NCBI GenBank assembly: GCA_030037405.1
Contig: JASHRK010000271.1
Span: 1 to 14,663 of the forward strand
DNA from: Acidimicrobiales bacterium
GTDB taxonomy: Bacteria > Actinomycetota > Acidimicrobiia > Acidimicrobiales > Bog-793
Reading direction: 5' to 3'
DNA length: 14,663 nt
Below the pieces are notes generated by a model. The model saw only the letters and a program-made list of their open reading frames with translations. It was not told the origin of the DNA and made no database searches. Made by a program: the position numbers and the translations under genes. Positions 6,332-13,116 of this stretch are shown here, piece by piece. Within the stretch, counting starts at the first letter, position 1; the number at the start of each line of letters is the position of its first letter.

Positions 6332-7936
6332 TTACTTCGCGAACCAGAAGTACTTGAACTCGAAGTTACGGAGCGCAGCACCGGTCCGTGACGTCTCGAC
6401 GCCTTGGAGGCTTGGGATGTGAGCGTCTATCGTCGGCACGAAATAGGGGATGATGTAACCGCCCTGGTCGTAGTCGATCATCATCATCTCGTGCTCGATC
6501 GGTATGAGATCCGACGAGGTCGTAGCGGCGTTAGCCTTCTTGTACAGCTCGTTGTAACGCGGTTCATCGAAATGACATTCGTTGTAAGGAGAGGTCGGTA
6601 AGAAGGCGTCCGTAACCTGCAACATGTAGGGAGAATAATAATAGAAATCCTGGGCGAACACCCATTTCAAGTAGTTGGGTCCGTAGAACTCTGTCGTCGG
6701 GAGGTCACTGATATTGACTTTCACGCCGGCTGCCTTGGCTTGCTCGGCGAAGACGGTGGCAGCCATCACCGTTCCTTGCTCGATGGGAGACGTTACGAGA
6801 GTTATGGTCAGGTCTTCGTGGCCTGCCGCCTTGAGGAGGTGCTTAGCGCGGGGGATGTCCTGCTCGCGGGTGAACACCTTTGGTTCGTAGGCGGCATCAA
6901 ACGGCGAGGTCACGTCGTGGCCAATGAGACCGTGCCCGCCGAAGATGAGGTCGCGCATCTGGGGCCTGTCGACGATGAGTCTCAGAGCTTGGCGTACCCG
7001 GACGTCGTTCAACGGCGGGGAGTCCACCCTCATCGTGAACGGCGTTATGCCGCCCGCGTCCGAGTACACCAATGTTTGGCCACCGCTCTTCATCGCCGGT
7101 ACGGAGTCGACAGAGATAGCACCAATTGCATTCTCCACGCCGGATAGGAGAGCGTCGGTCATGCTTGTCTCGTCGGCGTAGTCGGTGACTGTTACAGAGT
7201 CGAGATAGGGAAGGCCCGTCTGCCAATAGTCTGGATAGCGCGTGAAGTAACTGGTGACTCCGGGCGTGAACGACACGTACTCGAACGGTCCGGTGCCTAC
7301 GGGATGGTGGACGTCGAAGCCGACAGGCATGATCGGCATGTTGTAGTTCTGGATCATCTGCGGCATCGAGGAGAAGGGTGCCTTGCACGGCACCCGCAGT
7401 GTGTACCGGTCGAGTCTCTTGATCCCGGTACGGTCGATGAGCACGAGCAGGGCGGCACTCGGTGCCGGGTCCTTCGGGTTGAGGCACGTCTGGAAGGTGA
7501 AGATCACGTCTTCAGCCTCCAGCGTCTTACCGTTGTGGAAGGTGATGCCCTTCTTCACGCGGATGGTCCACTCGGTGGCATCGGCGTTGGGTGTCATCTC
7601 TTCCGCCAAGGCCACGTCCAGGTCACCGTTGGCGGCGAACTGGATCAAGGAGTTGAACAGCTGCGGCGATCGGGCCAAGTCGGGCGGGGTCACCTGGGCC
7701 AGGGGATACAAGGTGTCGGAGCTCGCCCCTCCCGTGAGCCCGACGCGCAGGTGGCCGCCCCGCACGGGTTTCGAGGACGCCTTCGCCGTCGCTGTGGTCG
7801 AAGGGGCGCGCCTCACGCGGGGGCCGAGAACGGCGCCGGCGCCCGCCGCGGCGGCTGTTGCTCCTGCCCTCTCGAGGAAGTCACGCCGGGATAGCAACCG
7901 GTCCCACGCGCGGCTCGATCCATCGTCTCTTGCCAT
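6332..7936 (-). CDS. Tat-exported extracellular solute-binding protein, family 5 (DppA/OppA-type)
   Basis: This 534-residue protein opens with a twin-arginine signal: SRRDFLERAG (16-25), then an alanine-rich hydrophobic stretch (26-38). The mature part follows the SBP_bac_5 pattern: LFNSLIQF, the segment WTIRVKKGITFHNGKTLEAE, then VGTGPFEY, and ends LRNFEFKYFWFAK. Such proteins deliver oligopeptides, nickel chelates, glycosides or opine-like compounds to an ABC importer outside the membrane. No permease or ATPase gene lies beside it, so its partner must be elsewhere. Neighbouring sugar enzymes suggest a glycosidic or amino-sugar ligand. ATG 7936 follows AGGAGGGG by a few bases, a strong ribosome-binding site located right at the stop of the upstream dehydrogenase gene. 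No lipobox cysteine is seen, so it is probably free or held by its signal segment. Its C-terminal codons are closely matched by the remnant at 985-1092. Confidence 0.93.
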   Translation of the reverse strand: MARDDGSSRAWDRLLSRRDFLERAGATAAAAGAGAVLGPRVRRAPSTTATAKASSKPVRGGHLRVGLTGGASSDTLYPLAQVTPPDLARSPQLFNSLIQFAANGDLDVALAEEMTPNADATEWTIRVKKGITFHNGKTLEAEDVIFTFQTCLNPKDPAPSAALLVLIDRTGIKRLDRYTLRVPCKAPFSSMPQMIQNYNMPIMPVGFDVHHPVGTGPFEYVSFTPGVTSYFTRYPDYWQTGLPYLDSVTVTDYADETSMTDALLSGVENAIGAISVDSVPAMKSGGQTLVYSDAGGITPFTMRVDSPPLNDVRVRQALRLIVDRPQMRDLIFGGHGLIGHDVTSPFDAAYEPKVFTREQDIPRAKHLLKAAGHEDLTITLVTSPIEQGTVMAATVFAEQAKAAGVKVNISDLPTTEFYGPNYLKWVFAQDFYYYSPYMLQVTDAFLPTSPYNECHFDEPRYNELYKKANAATTSSDLIPIEHEMMMIDYDQGGYIIPYFVPTIDAHIPSLQGVETSRTGAALRNFEFKYFWFAK

Positions 7937-7945
7937 TGTCCCCTC

Positions 7946-9094
7946 CTATGCGCTGTTCTTGAAGGCCCCGCTCGAGCCCTTTCCGGGCGTCGCATTCCGC
8001 CAGAACCGGTACGGAGCTTGGCTGGCCTCGCTCTCGCTCAGCTGTAGGGGTAGGGCAACGCGTCTCCCCTCACCCGCTGACATGTACGCCGCGTACACGA
8101 CCTCTAGTGCAGTACGGCCGTCGTGGCCCGTCTCGAGAGGTGTGGTGCCCGTCCTAATGCAGCCGATGAAGTGCTCCATCTGCCGCGGCATCCCGTAGTT
8201 CCATTGCTCGTCGGCGACCGGGAAGCTCCAGCCGCTCGTGCTCGTCGCCTTCTCGACGGCGTAGCCGTAGCCGCGCTCGCTGTAGGCAACGATGGCAGAG
8301 GCACGCAGGAGATCGGCATAGGCGACTCCCTCGTCACCGGTCACCTCGATGCGGTCGTCCATTCCACCCGGTTTGGTCCAGCTCGTCTCGATGAGGCCAA
8401 CACGGTCGCCGGAGAAACGTACGACTGCGATTGCATGGTCTTCGAGCTCGGTTCGCTCTTTGTGCACGAGCGTGCTCATGTCCGCCGTGACGGACTCGAC
8501 CAGCGGCTTGCCGTAGAGGTAGCGGATGATCTCGATCCCGTGGCAGCCCATGTCCATCATGACCCCGCCACCTGCGCGCGGTCCCTGCCAGAACCAGTCG
8601 GAGTGGGGACCGAAGTGCTGCTCGGTGTGCCGGATCTGCATCACCGAGCCGAAGGCGCCCTCCTCGATCAGCTCCTTGACCCTTCGATACTTCGGGGCAA
8701 AGCACAACAGCTCCGCATAGAGGAGCAGCACGCCCGCCGAATCGGTGGCCTCGATCATCGCGTCCGCTTCGGCCAGGGTTCTCGACAGCGGCTTCTCACA
8801 GATGACGTGTTTGCCGGCCGCGGCCGCGGCCACGACCACCTCTGCGTGCAGGTCGTTCGGAACGGCGACCGAGACAACGTCCACGTCGGTCCGGTCCAGC
8901 AGGCGCCGGTAGTCGTCGCTTGAGTCCTTGATCCCGTGGCGTGCGGCGATGGCGGCAGCGCTGTCGCCGGTGCGCCCGGCGATGGCGACCACGCGGGCAC
9001 CAGGTGTCATCGCCAGAGCCGAGAGGTGGGCGTCAGCTATGAAGCCGGCGCCTATGACGGCGACACCCACCGTGTCGGACGGGTCGCTCACCAT
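7946..9094 (-). CDS. Gfo/Idh/MocA family NAD(P)-dependent oxidoreductase
   Basis: A 382-residue cytoplasmic dehydrogenase. It has the dinucleotide loop VAVIGAGFIADAH (11-23), the family lysine in VICEKPLS (97-104), and the catalytic segment GGGVMMDMGCHGIEI, with D181 and H185 (DxGxH). This is the inositol-dehydrogenase-like branch, unlike the DxxxY form at 1089-2222, so the two paralogues probably act on different substrates or positions. ATG 9094 overlaps the end of the GntR gene by seven bases; GTG 9091 would leave the common GTGA overlap and is an equally good start. Nine bases separate its stop from the SBP gene. It is the second gene of the GntR-led set and should be de-repressed with it. 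Confidence 0.92.
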   Translation of the reverse strand: MVSDPSDTVGVAVIGAGFIADAHLSALAMTPGARVVAIAGRTGDSAAAIAARHGIKDSSDDYRRLLDRTDVDVVSVAVPNDLHAEVVVAAAAAGKHVICEKPLSRTLAEADAMIEATDSAGVLLLYAELLCFAPKYRRVKELIEEGAFGSVMQIRHTEQHFGPHSDWFWQGPRAGGGVMMDMGCHGIEIIRYLYGKPLVESVTADMSTLVHKERTELEDHAIAVVRFSGDRVGLIETSWTKPGGMDDRIEVTGDEGVAYADLLRASAIVAYSERGYGYAVEKATSTSGWSFPVADEQWNYGMPRQMEHFIGCIRTGTTPLETGHDGRTALEVVYAAYMSAGEGRRVALPLQLSESEASQAPYRFWRNATPGKGSSGAFKNSA

Positions 9095-9852
9095 CCATCT
9101 GCTTCCGAAGGGCGCCGGTAGAGCGATGCCCGGAAGCGGTAGCGGTCGCCCCGGTATGTCGTCGAGCTGAGCTCCACCACGCGGTCGCTCGCGTTGAAGG
9201 CGGTCTGCTGCGTCACGAGCACGGCTCTTCCCGCAGGCAGCTCAAGCAGTTCGGCAGTGACAGGGTCGGCACTCAGCGCTTCGACCGAGTAGTCCGCCCG
9301 CACAGGTACGACCCCCGCCTCGGCGAGCGTGGCGTACAAGGAGACCGCCGTGAAGTCCGCACCTGCGAGGTTGGGCGCGACCGAGAGCGGGATGCGGCTC
9401 TCGTCGCAAGCAACCGGAATGCCGTCGAGACACCGAACCCGACGTAGCTCGAACAGTCGGCTACCAGGGGCGATGGAGAAGGCCTCCGCCTCGTCGAGCG
9501 TCGCCGGGCGGGTGGCGGTGAGCAGCACGCGAGCACTCGGCTCTAGCCCACGGATCCTCGCCGTCTCGGTGAAGGAGCGAAGAGCGTTGGGCGGCTCCGC
9601 GAGCACGCCGGTCGTGACGAACCACCCACGGCCCTCCGACGACTCGAGTACACCCTCTTCGACAAGGATTGCGAGCGCCTTACGTAGGGTGACCCGGCTA
9701 ACCCCGAGCTGGGCGCACAGCCTTCGTTCGGACGGTAGCCACGTGCCTCTCTCGAGCTGACCAACCGATGCCTGCTCGAGGATGAGCCGCACGATCTGTT
9801 GGTAAAGGGGGATCGTGCTCGACTGATCGATCCAGTTACGCGTCGTCACCAC
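9088..9852 (-). CDS. GntR/HutC-family transcriptional regulator with UTRA effector domain
   Basis: A 254-residue repressor-type protein. Residues about 13-80 form the winged helix-turn-helix, with LPSERRLCAQLGVSRVTLRKAL and the wing VLESSEGRGWFVT; residues about 95-245 form the UTRA ligand domain, including LFELRRVRCLDGIPVACDES. HutC/UTRA members such as DasR, NagR and FrlR sense sugar phosphates or similar metabolites. Its promoter region and the promoter of the plus-strand set share a 13-base word and several half-sites like the DasR/NagR operator, so it probably controls itself and both sets. Two GTG codons start the frame: GTG 9852, or GTG 9849 with GAGG five bases ahead, which I find slightly better. 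The predicted transcript starts near 9855, so the message is nearly leaderless. Confidence 0.92.
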   Translation of the reverse strand: MVTTRNWIDQSSTIPLYQQIVRLILEQASVGQLERGTWLPSERRLCAQLGVSRVTLRKALAILVEEGVLESSEGRGWFVTTGVLAEPPNALRSFTETARIRGLEPSARVLLTATRPATLDEAEAFSIAPGSRLFELRRVRCLDGIPVACDESRIPLSVAPNLAGADFTAVSLYATLAEAGVVPVRADYSVEALSADPVTAELLELPAGRAVLVTQQTAFNASDRVVELSSTTYRGDRYRFRASLYRRPSEADGW

Positions 9853-9861
9853 CGCCTCGGC

Positions 9862-9890
9862 ACCGTAGCTGGCGTGACGATACCAGTCAA
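9862..9890 (-). promoter_or_regulatory. Promoter of the GntR-led minus-strand set
   Basis: Read on the minus strand: TTGACT (9890-9885), a 17-base spacer, TACGGT (9867-9862), then the GTG start of the regulator ten bases later. The -35 box sits between two ACTGGTAT half-sites, so autorepression is expected. The -35 hexamer and spacer length are the same as those of the plus-strand promoter at 950-978. Confidence 0.6.
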
Positions 9891-9933
9891 TACCAGTTAA
9901 CGGACGGATGAGACTAGTGGTCCCTCAGTGGTC
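9880..9933. promoter_or_regulatory. Array of dre-like half-sites upstream of the GntR gene
   Basis: ATACCAGT occurs twice with a 10-base period (9880-9887 and 9890-9897); on the minus strand this is ACTGGTAT repeated. Slightly further up, AGTGGTC occurs twice with an 11-base period (9916-9922 and 9927-9933). Both words match arms of the DasR/NagR consensus A(G/C)TGGTCTAGACCA(G/C)T. They are direct repeats about one helical turn apart, not one palindrome, so binding could be cooperative to one DNA face. The role is inferred. Confidence 0.5.
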
Positions 9934-10154
9934 TTCACGGAACACACGCTTCCGGGCGTCCCATCGACGGTGGCACCGTTTATGCCGATCGCGACACCAC
10001 CGGCGAGCCGTGTGGTCGCAACGACGACCGCTCTGTGCGTCAGACGGGCAGCCATCTTCGTGTGACCACGGGATCGGTCGAGCACCGAGTCACGGTGCCT
10101 GCCGGTGGCCCGCTTCGGATGGCCGCCGTGGCGATCGTGCCGGAGTCAACCGGG
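9934..10154. other. Non-coding stretch between GntR set and DUF4082 gene, with a hairpin at 10082-10098
   Basis: No frame here has convincing codon use or recognisable protein. The one structure is GCACCG-AGTCA-CGGTGC (10082-10098), a perfect six-pair stem about 57 bases beyond the DUF4082 stop on the minus strand. It lacks a T-run; T-poor hairpins can terminate in high-GC bacteria, so it is a possible terminator for the minus-strand pair above. Confidence 0.35.
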
Positions 10155-11333
10155 TTAGCGGAAGAAGGTCAGAAACGCGGCCGAGTCGGAGGTCGCGTCG
10201 ACCGGAACGACCTCGATGTCGATCCAGCGGTTCTCCCCGTGGTCCTTGGTGTCGAAGGTAAACGGATAGGAAAACGGGCCATCCTGATACGTCGAGTTGC
10301 CCGTGACCAGCGTGTGAAGGCTGTTCGACATGCACGGAGCGGCATGGGCAACGTTCGGTGAGCTCAACGGGCCGGCTGTGATTCCGTTGCCCCCGGCTCC
10401 CGTGGAGAAGTAGTACACGTCCTCGGTGTAGAACATCTCGCCACCGCCGTAATAGATCGTGACTTTGTAGTCGCCCGGCGGCAGGGTGATGTCCTTATAT
10501 GAGCAGGAGATCCAACCGCTGCCAGCTTTTCCCGACCAGGAAGGTGCCGTGTTGTCGGTATCCGCCAGCACCGTCTTGGTGGCGACATCCCAGATGGCGC
10601 ATCTTGAAGGCAGCACGGTTACACCGGGAGGTGTATAGAACCAGATCTTGTCGATTACACAGCGAGTTGTCAAGCGGAATTGCGTCCCAGTGGTCTGTTG
10701 CCCAGTGTCGAGGCTGACTACGTGCGGCGGCGTGGGGTAAGAAGGCCACAAGCGGTACGATCCTCCGTGAGGAAGGACGTCGCTGACCTGAACGTCCATC
10801 CAGAAGTTGGTCGAGTCGTAACCGTAAGCGGGCATTGTCTTCGTAGGATCGGAGACCTGATCGCTGAACGGGGCCTGTCCCACGGAGAATGGCGCCGGAT
10901 GTGTCCCGCTCTGGTCGGAATATGCCCGGAGCGGGCCTTTGACTATCCCAGCGGCGTAGCGGTCGTGCGCACCGAAGGAGTTCTTGGTCTCGGGGAAGCC
11001 GTTCTTGAAGCCGGTCACCGCGACATAGGTAACTCCTATGGTGAGCGGGATCGACGCCCGTAGCGGCACGTGATTCCACTTGCCAGGCGTAAGCGCACCC
11101 GACTTGACGGTCGCAGCGGGAATCAGTGTGCCAGCTCCCTCGTCGTACACTTGCCAGAGCGCGAACTGCTGTGCCGTCTTTGACTGGCCTGTCTTGCAGA
11201 CCCACCACCAATATCCGTCGAACCAGACGCCACCAGTAGTGACCTCGAAGGCGAGACCTGCCAAGAACGGGCCTTTGTAGGCGGTTGCTGCAGCAGGTCC
11301 ATCTGTCGATGGGAACAGCCTGAATGTCGCCAT
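10155..11333 (-). CDS. Two-repeat DUF4082 domain protein
   Basis: A 392-residue beta-rich protein made of two related halves. Each half opens with an aromatic-rich strand (ATFRLFPS at 2-9; SYRLWPSY at 192-199), continues with a GxxF/FxxTT segment and a xxxDGYWWW/IDKIWFY strand, and closes with a W-x-D strand (NFWMDVQV near 177-184; RWIDIEVV near the C-terminus). This is the DUF4082 pattern, usually found in secreted or surface carbohydrate-associated proteins. No signal peptide or membrane segment is visible. ATG 11333 was chosen because it overlaps the stop of the Tat-signal gene by one base (TGATG), implying translational coupling; the longer frame beginning at 11369 would run into that gene. 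It may bind polysaccharide, but that is inferred from the family only. Confidence 0.8.
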   Translation of the reverse strand: MATFRLFPSTDGPAAATAYKGPFLAGLAFEVTTGGVWFDGYWWWVCKTGQSKTAQQFALWQVYDEGAGTLIPAATVKSGALTPGKWNHVPLRASIPLTIGVTYVAVTGFKNGFPETKNSFGAHDRYAAGIVKGPLRAYSDQSGTHPAPFSVGQAPFSDQVSDPTKTMPAYGYDSTNFWMDVQVSDVLPHGGSYRLWPSYPTPPHVVSLDTGQQTTGTQFRLTTRCVIDKIWFYTPPGVTVLPSRCAIWDVATKTVLADTDNTAPSWSGKAGSGWISCSYKDITLPPGDYKVTIYYGGGEMFYTEDVYYFSTGAGGNGITAGPLSSPNVAHAAPCMSNSLHTLVTGNSTYQDGPFSYPFTFDTKDHGENRWIDIEVVPVDATSDSAAFLTFFR

Positions 11334-11920
11334 CAGGCAAAGCCCTTGACGTACGCGGCCAACAGCCACCTATCGAGGGCTTTATTGTAAATGAAGCCCA
11401 GCAGGTCGGTGTCTCCAGGCCTCGTGCTAAGGTCCGGTTGCGGCAGGCTGGCGGAGAACGCGTACCCCCTCTGCCATGTGATGGTATGCCGCCCGCCGGC
11501 ACCCTGTGTGATCTGGAAGATGATCTTCTGCCCGTCCACCGGGTTGGATGGTCTTCCCATCCTCCGGTCTCCCGATATCTTGACGCGAAAGTCGTTGCCC
11601 AGGGAGGCGTCCACTCGGATAGTCGGCCTGTCGACGAGGTACACGACGGCGGGCGCCGCGGCCGTGCTGGGCGTCCCCAATCTGCCGGTGGTCTTCCGGT
11701 CGTTACCAGTGGTCGTCGCTCCAGCAGCCGCCGACACGACCGCTCCGGAGAGCACCGAGCCGGTCGCCGCGCCGGCGGCGGCGGCCACGACTGCCGTCTT
11801 GATGACGCTCCTGCGGCTCACGGCCTTTTGGAGGTCGTTCGAATTCCTCTGGTAGGTACCAGGCTCGTCATGGCACGGGCTTTCGTCCCGCCCGAGATGC
11901 GACGGCGTCATATCCACGGC
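11333..11920 (-). CDS. Tat-signal secreted protein with phage/surface-type beta domain
   Basis: A 195-residue protein with a long N-region, then a twin-arginine motif SRRSVIK, an Ala/Gly-rich hydrophobic stretch, a Thr/Ala linker, and a C-terminal domain of about 95 residues. That domain carries DASLGNDFRVKISGDRRM, NPVDGQKIIFQITQ and DLLGFIYNKALDRWLLAAYVKGFA. The pattern occurs at the ends of many hypothetical secreted and phage tail-associated proteins; I know no defined activity. GTG 11920 has GGGGA seven bases ahead and is preferred; ATG 11911 and GTG 11941 remain possible. The gene overlaps the DUF4082 gene by one base, so the two are probably made together, and only this one carries an export signal. 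A TATAAT box lies upstream at 11986-11981. Confidence 0.8.
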   Translation of the reverse strand, partial: AVDMTPSHLGRDESPCHDEPGTYQRNSNDLQKAVSRRSVIKTAVVAAAAGAATGSVLSGAVVSAAAGATTTGNDRKTTGRLGTPSTAAAPAVVYLVDRPTIRVDASLGNDFRVKISGDRRMGRPSNPVDGQKIIFQITQGAGGRHTITWQRGYAFSASLPQPDLSTRPGDTDLLGFIYNKALDRWLLAAYVKGFA

Positions 11921-11966
11921 TTCTTCCCCTCGTCTGAGCACGCGTGATTGCGAACAGTGCTACTTG

Positions 11967-12035
11967 TCGCTGTCGACCACATTATACGACTCGCTGCAAC
12001 GACTCGCTGAAAGGTCCGATCGCTGTAAGGTCCGA
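11967..12035. repeat. Tandem and direct repeats in the divergent control region
   Basis: TCGCTG occurs four times (11967, 11991, 12004, 12020). Larger units surround it: ACGACTCGCTG is repeated exactly at 11986-11996 and 11999-12009 (13-base period). TCGCTG(A/T)AAGGTCCGA is repeated head to tail at 12004-12019 and 12020-12035, with 15 of 16 bases the same. The block lies between a divergent TATAAT box and the MpaB-like start, so it is probably a regulator-binding array. It also contains the GAGG used by the GTG at 12046. Confidence 0.7.
11981..11986 (-). promoter_or_regulatory. Consensus -10 box (TATAAT) for the Tat-signal/DUF4082 pair
   Basis: TATAAT on the minus strand is a perfect -10 box, about 61 bases before GTG 11920. 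The -35 position, 17 bases up, is CAGCGA, far from TTGACA, and coincides with one of the TCGCTG repeats. That suggests an activator-dependent promoter or one whose -35 region is occupied by a regulator. Confidence 0.5.
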
Positions 12036-12045
12036 GGTCACGACG

Positions 12046-12984
12046 GTGAGCAAGCAAGAGAGATGGATGCGGGGCTACAGGGAGCCGGCGGGCGACCCGG
12101 GCTGGTTCGGTCCGGACTCGGTTGCCTGGCGGGTACACGCGGAGTTCGGCACCATGCTCGTGGGCGGGTTCTCTGCGTTGCTTCTGCAGACCCTGCACCC
12201 GCTCGTCATGCAGGGCGTGGCGGACCACTCCAACTACCGGGAGGACCCGCTCGGAAGGTTCCGCCGCACCGCCGGCTTCTTGGGGGCGACGACCTACGGC
12301 AGCGACGCCCTTGCCCGAGAGGCGGTGCGCCGCGTCAGGTCGATCCACCGCCGCGTGCGCGGCGTCACCCCTGACGGGAGGTCCTACAGCGCAAGTGATC
12401 CCGCCCTCATCACCTACGTCCACGTGACGGAGGTCTGGAGCTTTCTCCGGGCCTACCAGCGCTATGCGTTGCGGCCACTGCCCGCCGACGACGAGAACCG
12501 CTACCTCGAGGAAGCTGCCGTCGTCGCCCGCCGCCTCGGCGCGATCTCGGTTCCTACCTCTATGACTGAGGTACGCGAGTACCTACGCGAGGTGCGCCCG
12601 GAGCTGCACCGGACGCCGGCTTCGGATGAGGCGGTGCGTTTCTTGCGCGCCTCGGTTGCTCGCGCCCCGTGGGACGTCGTGGCCCACCGCACCGTCTTCG
12701 AAGCGGCGATCGACCTCCTCCCGCCCTTTGCCAGGCACGAGCTCAGGCTCTGGCGGCCAGGTTGCTGGCGCCTTGCCGTCGTGCGGCCCACGGCGACGAC
12801 CCTTTCGTTCTTGTTCCACTGGAGCCGACCGGAGCCGCCCGTATTGGGAGCGGCGAGAGAGCGGGCAACGGCTCAGGGTACGAAGCCGTCGGGAACGGTG
12901 CCCTTGAAGGTCGTCCACCAGCAGAGGCCGGAGAAGAGAGGCAGGAGAGGCCCGGAGAGGCTGCCGGTGACGGAGCGGAGATAG
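12046..12984 (+). CDS. MpaB/DUF2236 (latex-clearing-protein-like) oxygenase-fold protein
   Basis: A 312-residue alpha-helical protein of the DUF2236 family, which includes fungal MpaB and the haem b rubber oxygenase Lcp. Typical family text is LLLQTLHPLVMQGVADHSNY (H51, H61), GRFRRTAGFLGATTYG (70-85), H101 and YVHVTEVWSF (124-133, H126), the last two in the positions where the family places likely haem or metal ligands. The substrate is unknown; actinobacterial genomes hold many copies. GTG 12046 has GAGG eight bases upstream (12034-12037); the open frame from 11944 adds a non-conserved leader across the repeat block and is unlikely. The last 35 or so residues are basic, show non-family text and poorer codon use, and overlap a convincing gene on the other strand, so the reading frame probably drifted past an older stop. 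Confidence 0.85.
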   Translation: MSKQERWMRGYREPAGDPGWFGPDSVAWRVHAEFGTMLVGGFSALLLQTLHPLVMQGVADHSNYREDPLGRFRRTAGFLGATTYGSDALAREAVRRVRSIHRRVRGVTPDGRSYSASDPALITYVHVTEVWSFLRAYQRYALRPLPADDENRYLEEAAVVARRLGAISVPTSMTEVREYLREVRPELHRTPASDEAVRFLRASVARAPWDVVAHRTVFEAAIDLLPPFARHELRLWRPGCWRLAVVRPTATTLSFLFHWSRPEPPVLGAARERATAQGTKPSGTVPLKVVHQQRPEKRGRRGPERLPVTERR

Positions 12985-13073
12985 GAGGGCGAGTCGCGGC
13001 TGGTCCGCCACCCGGCCGCCTGCTCGGCCATCGGTGATCGCCACCGGACGACCTCCGGCCGGGAGAACGCCAT
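12873..13073 (-). CDS. Small putative membrane protein, 66 residues
   Basis: I do not recognise the family. Support for a real gene: a strong ribosome-binding site AGGGGAG (13086-13080) six bases before ATG 13073, very high G/C at third codon positions throughout, and a sensible protein with a polar N-terminus, then SGPLLPLFSGLCWWTTF (about 42-58) as a possible short membrane or amphipathic segment, ending KGTVPDGFVP. It runs opposite to the preceding plus-strand gene and overlaps the last 112 bases of the MpaB-like frame. It is divergent from tig, 43 bases away, and may share control with it. The antisense part of the MpaB-like gene has worse codon use than this frame, so if only one is real over the overlap, I favour this one. 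Confidence 0.6.
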   Translation of the reverse strand: MAFSRPEVVRWRSPMAEQAAGWRTSRDSPSYLRSVTGSLSGPLLPLFSGLCWWTTFKGTVPDGFVP

Positions 13074-13083
13074 CGCAATCTCC

Positions 13084-13112
13084 CCTGCCGCCGTACCGGT
13101 AGGATCGGCAGG
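13084..13112. promoter_or_regulatory. Inverted repeat and -10-like box between the small gene and tig
   Basis: CCTGCCG (13084-13090) and CGGCAGG (13106-13112) form a perfect seven-base inverted repeat. Almost at its centre is the palindrome TACCGGTA (13094-13101). A TAGGAT (13100-13105) lies 11 bases before the tig ATG and would give a very short leader. The left arm touches the ribosome-binding site of the small minus-strand gene. A regulator bound here could affect both genes; alternatively the repeat is an RNA structure. No clear -35 box is seen. Confidence 0.4.
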
Positions 13113-13116
13113 CCAT

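Noticed and set aside
8815..8832. GGCCGC repeats inside the second MocA gene
   Set aside because: Simply encodes an alanine-rich helix in a high-GC gene; not a separate element.
9897..10085. 62-codon minus frame upstream of the GntR gene
   Set aside because: Poor third-position bias, no ribosome-binding site, no recognisable product, and it runs through the half-site array.
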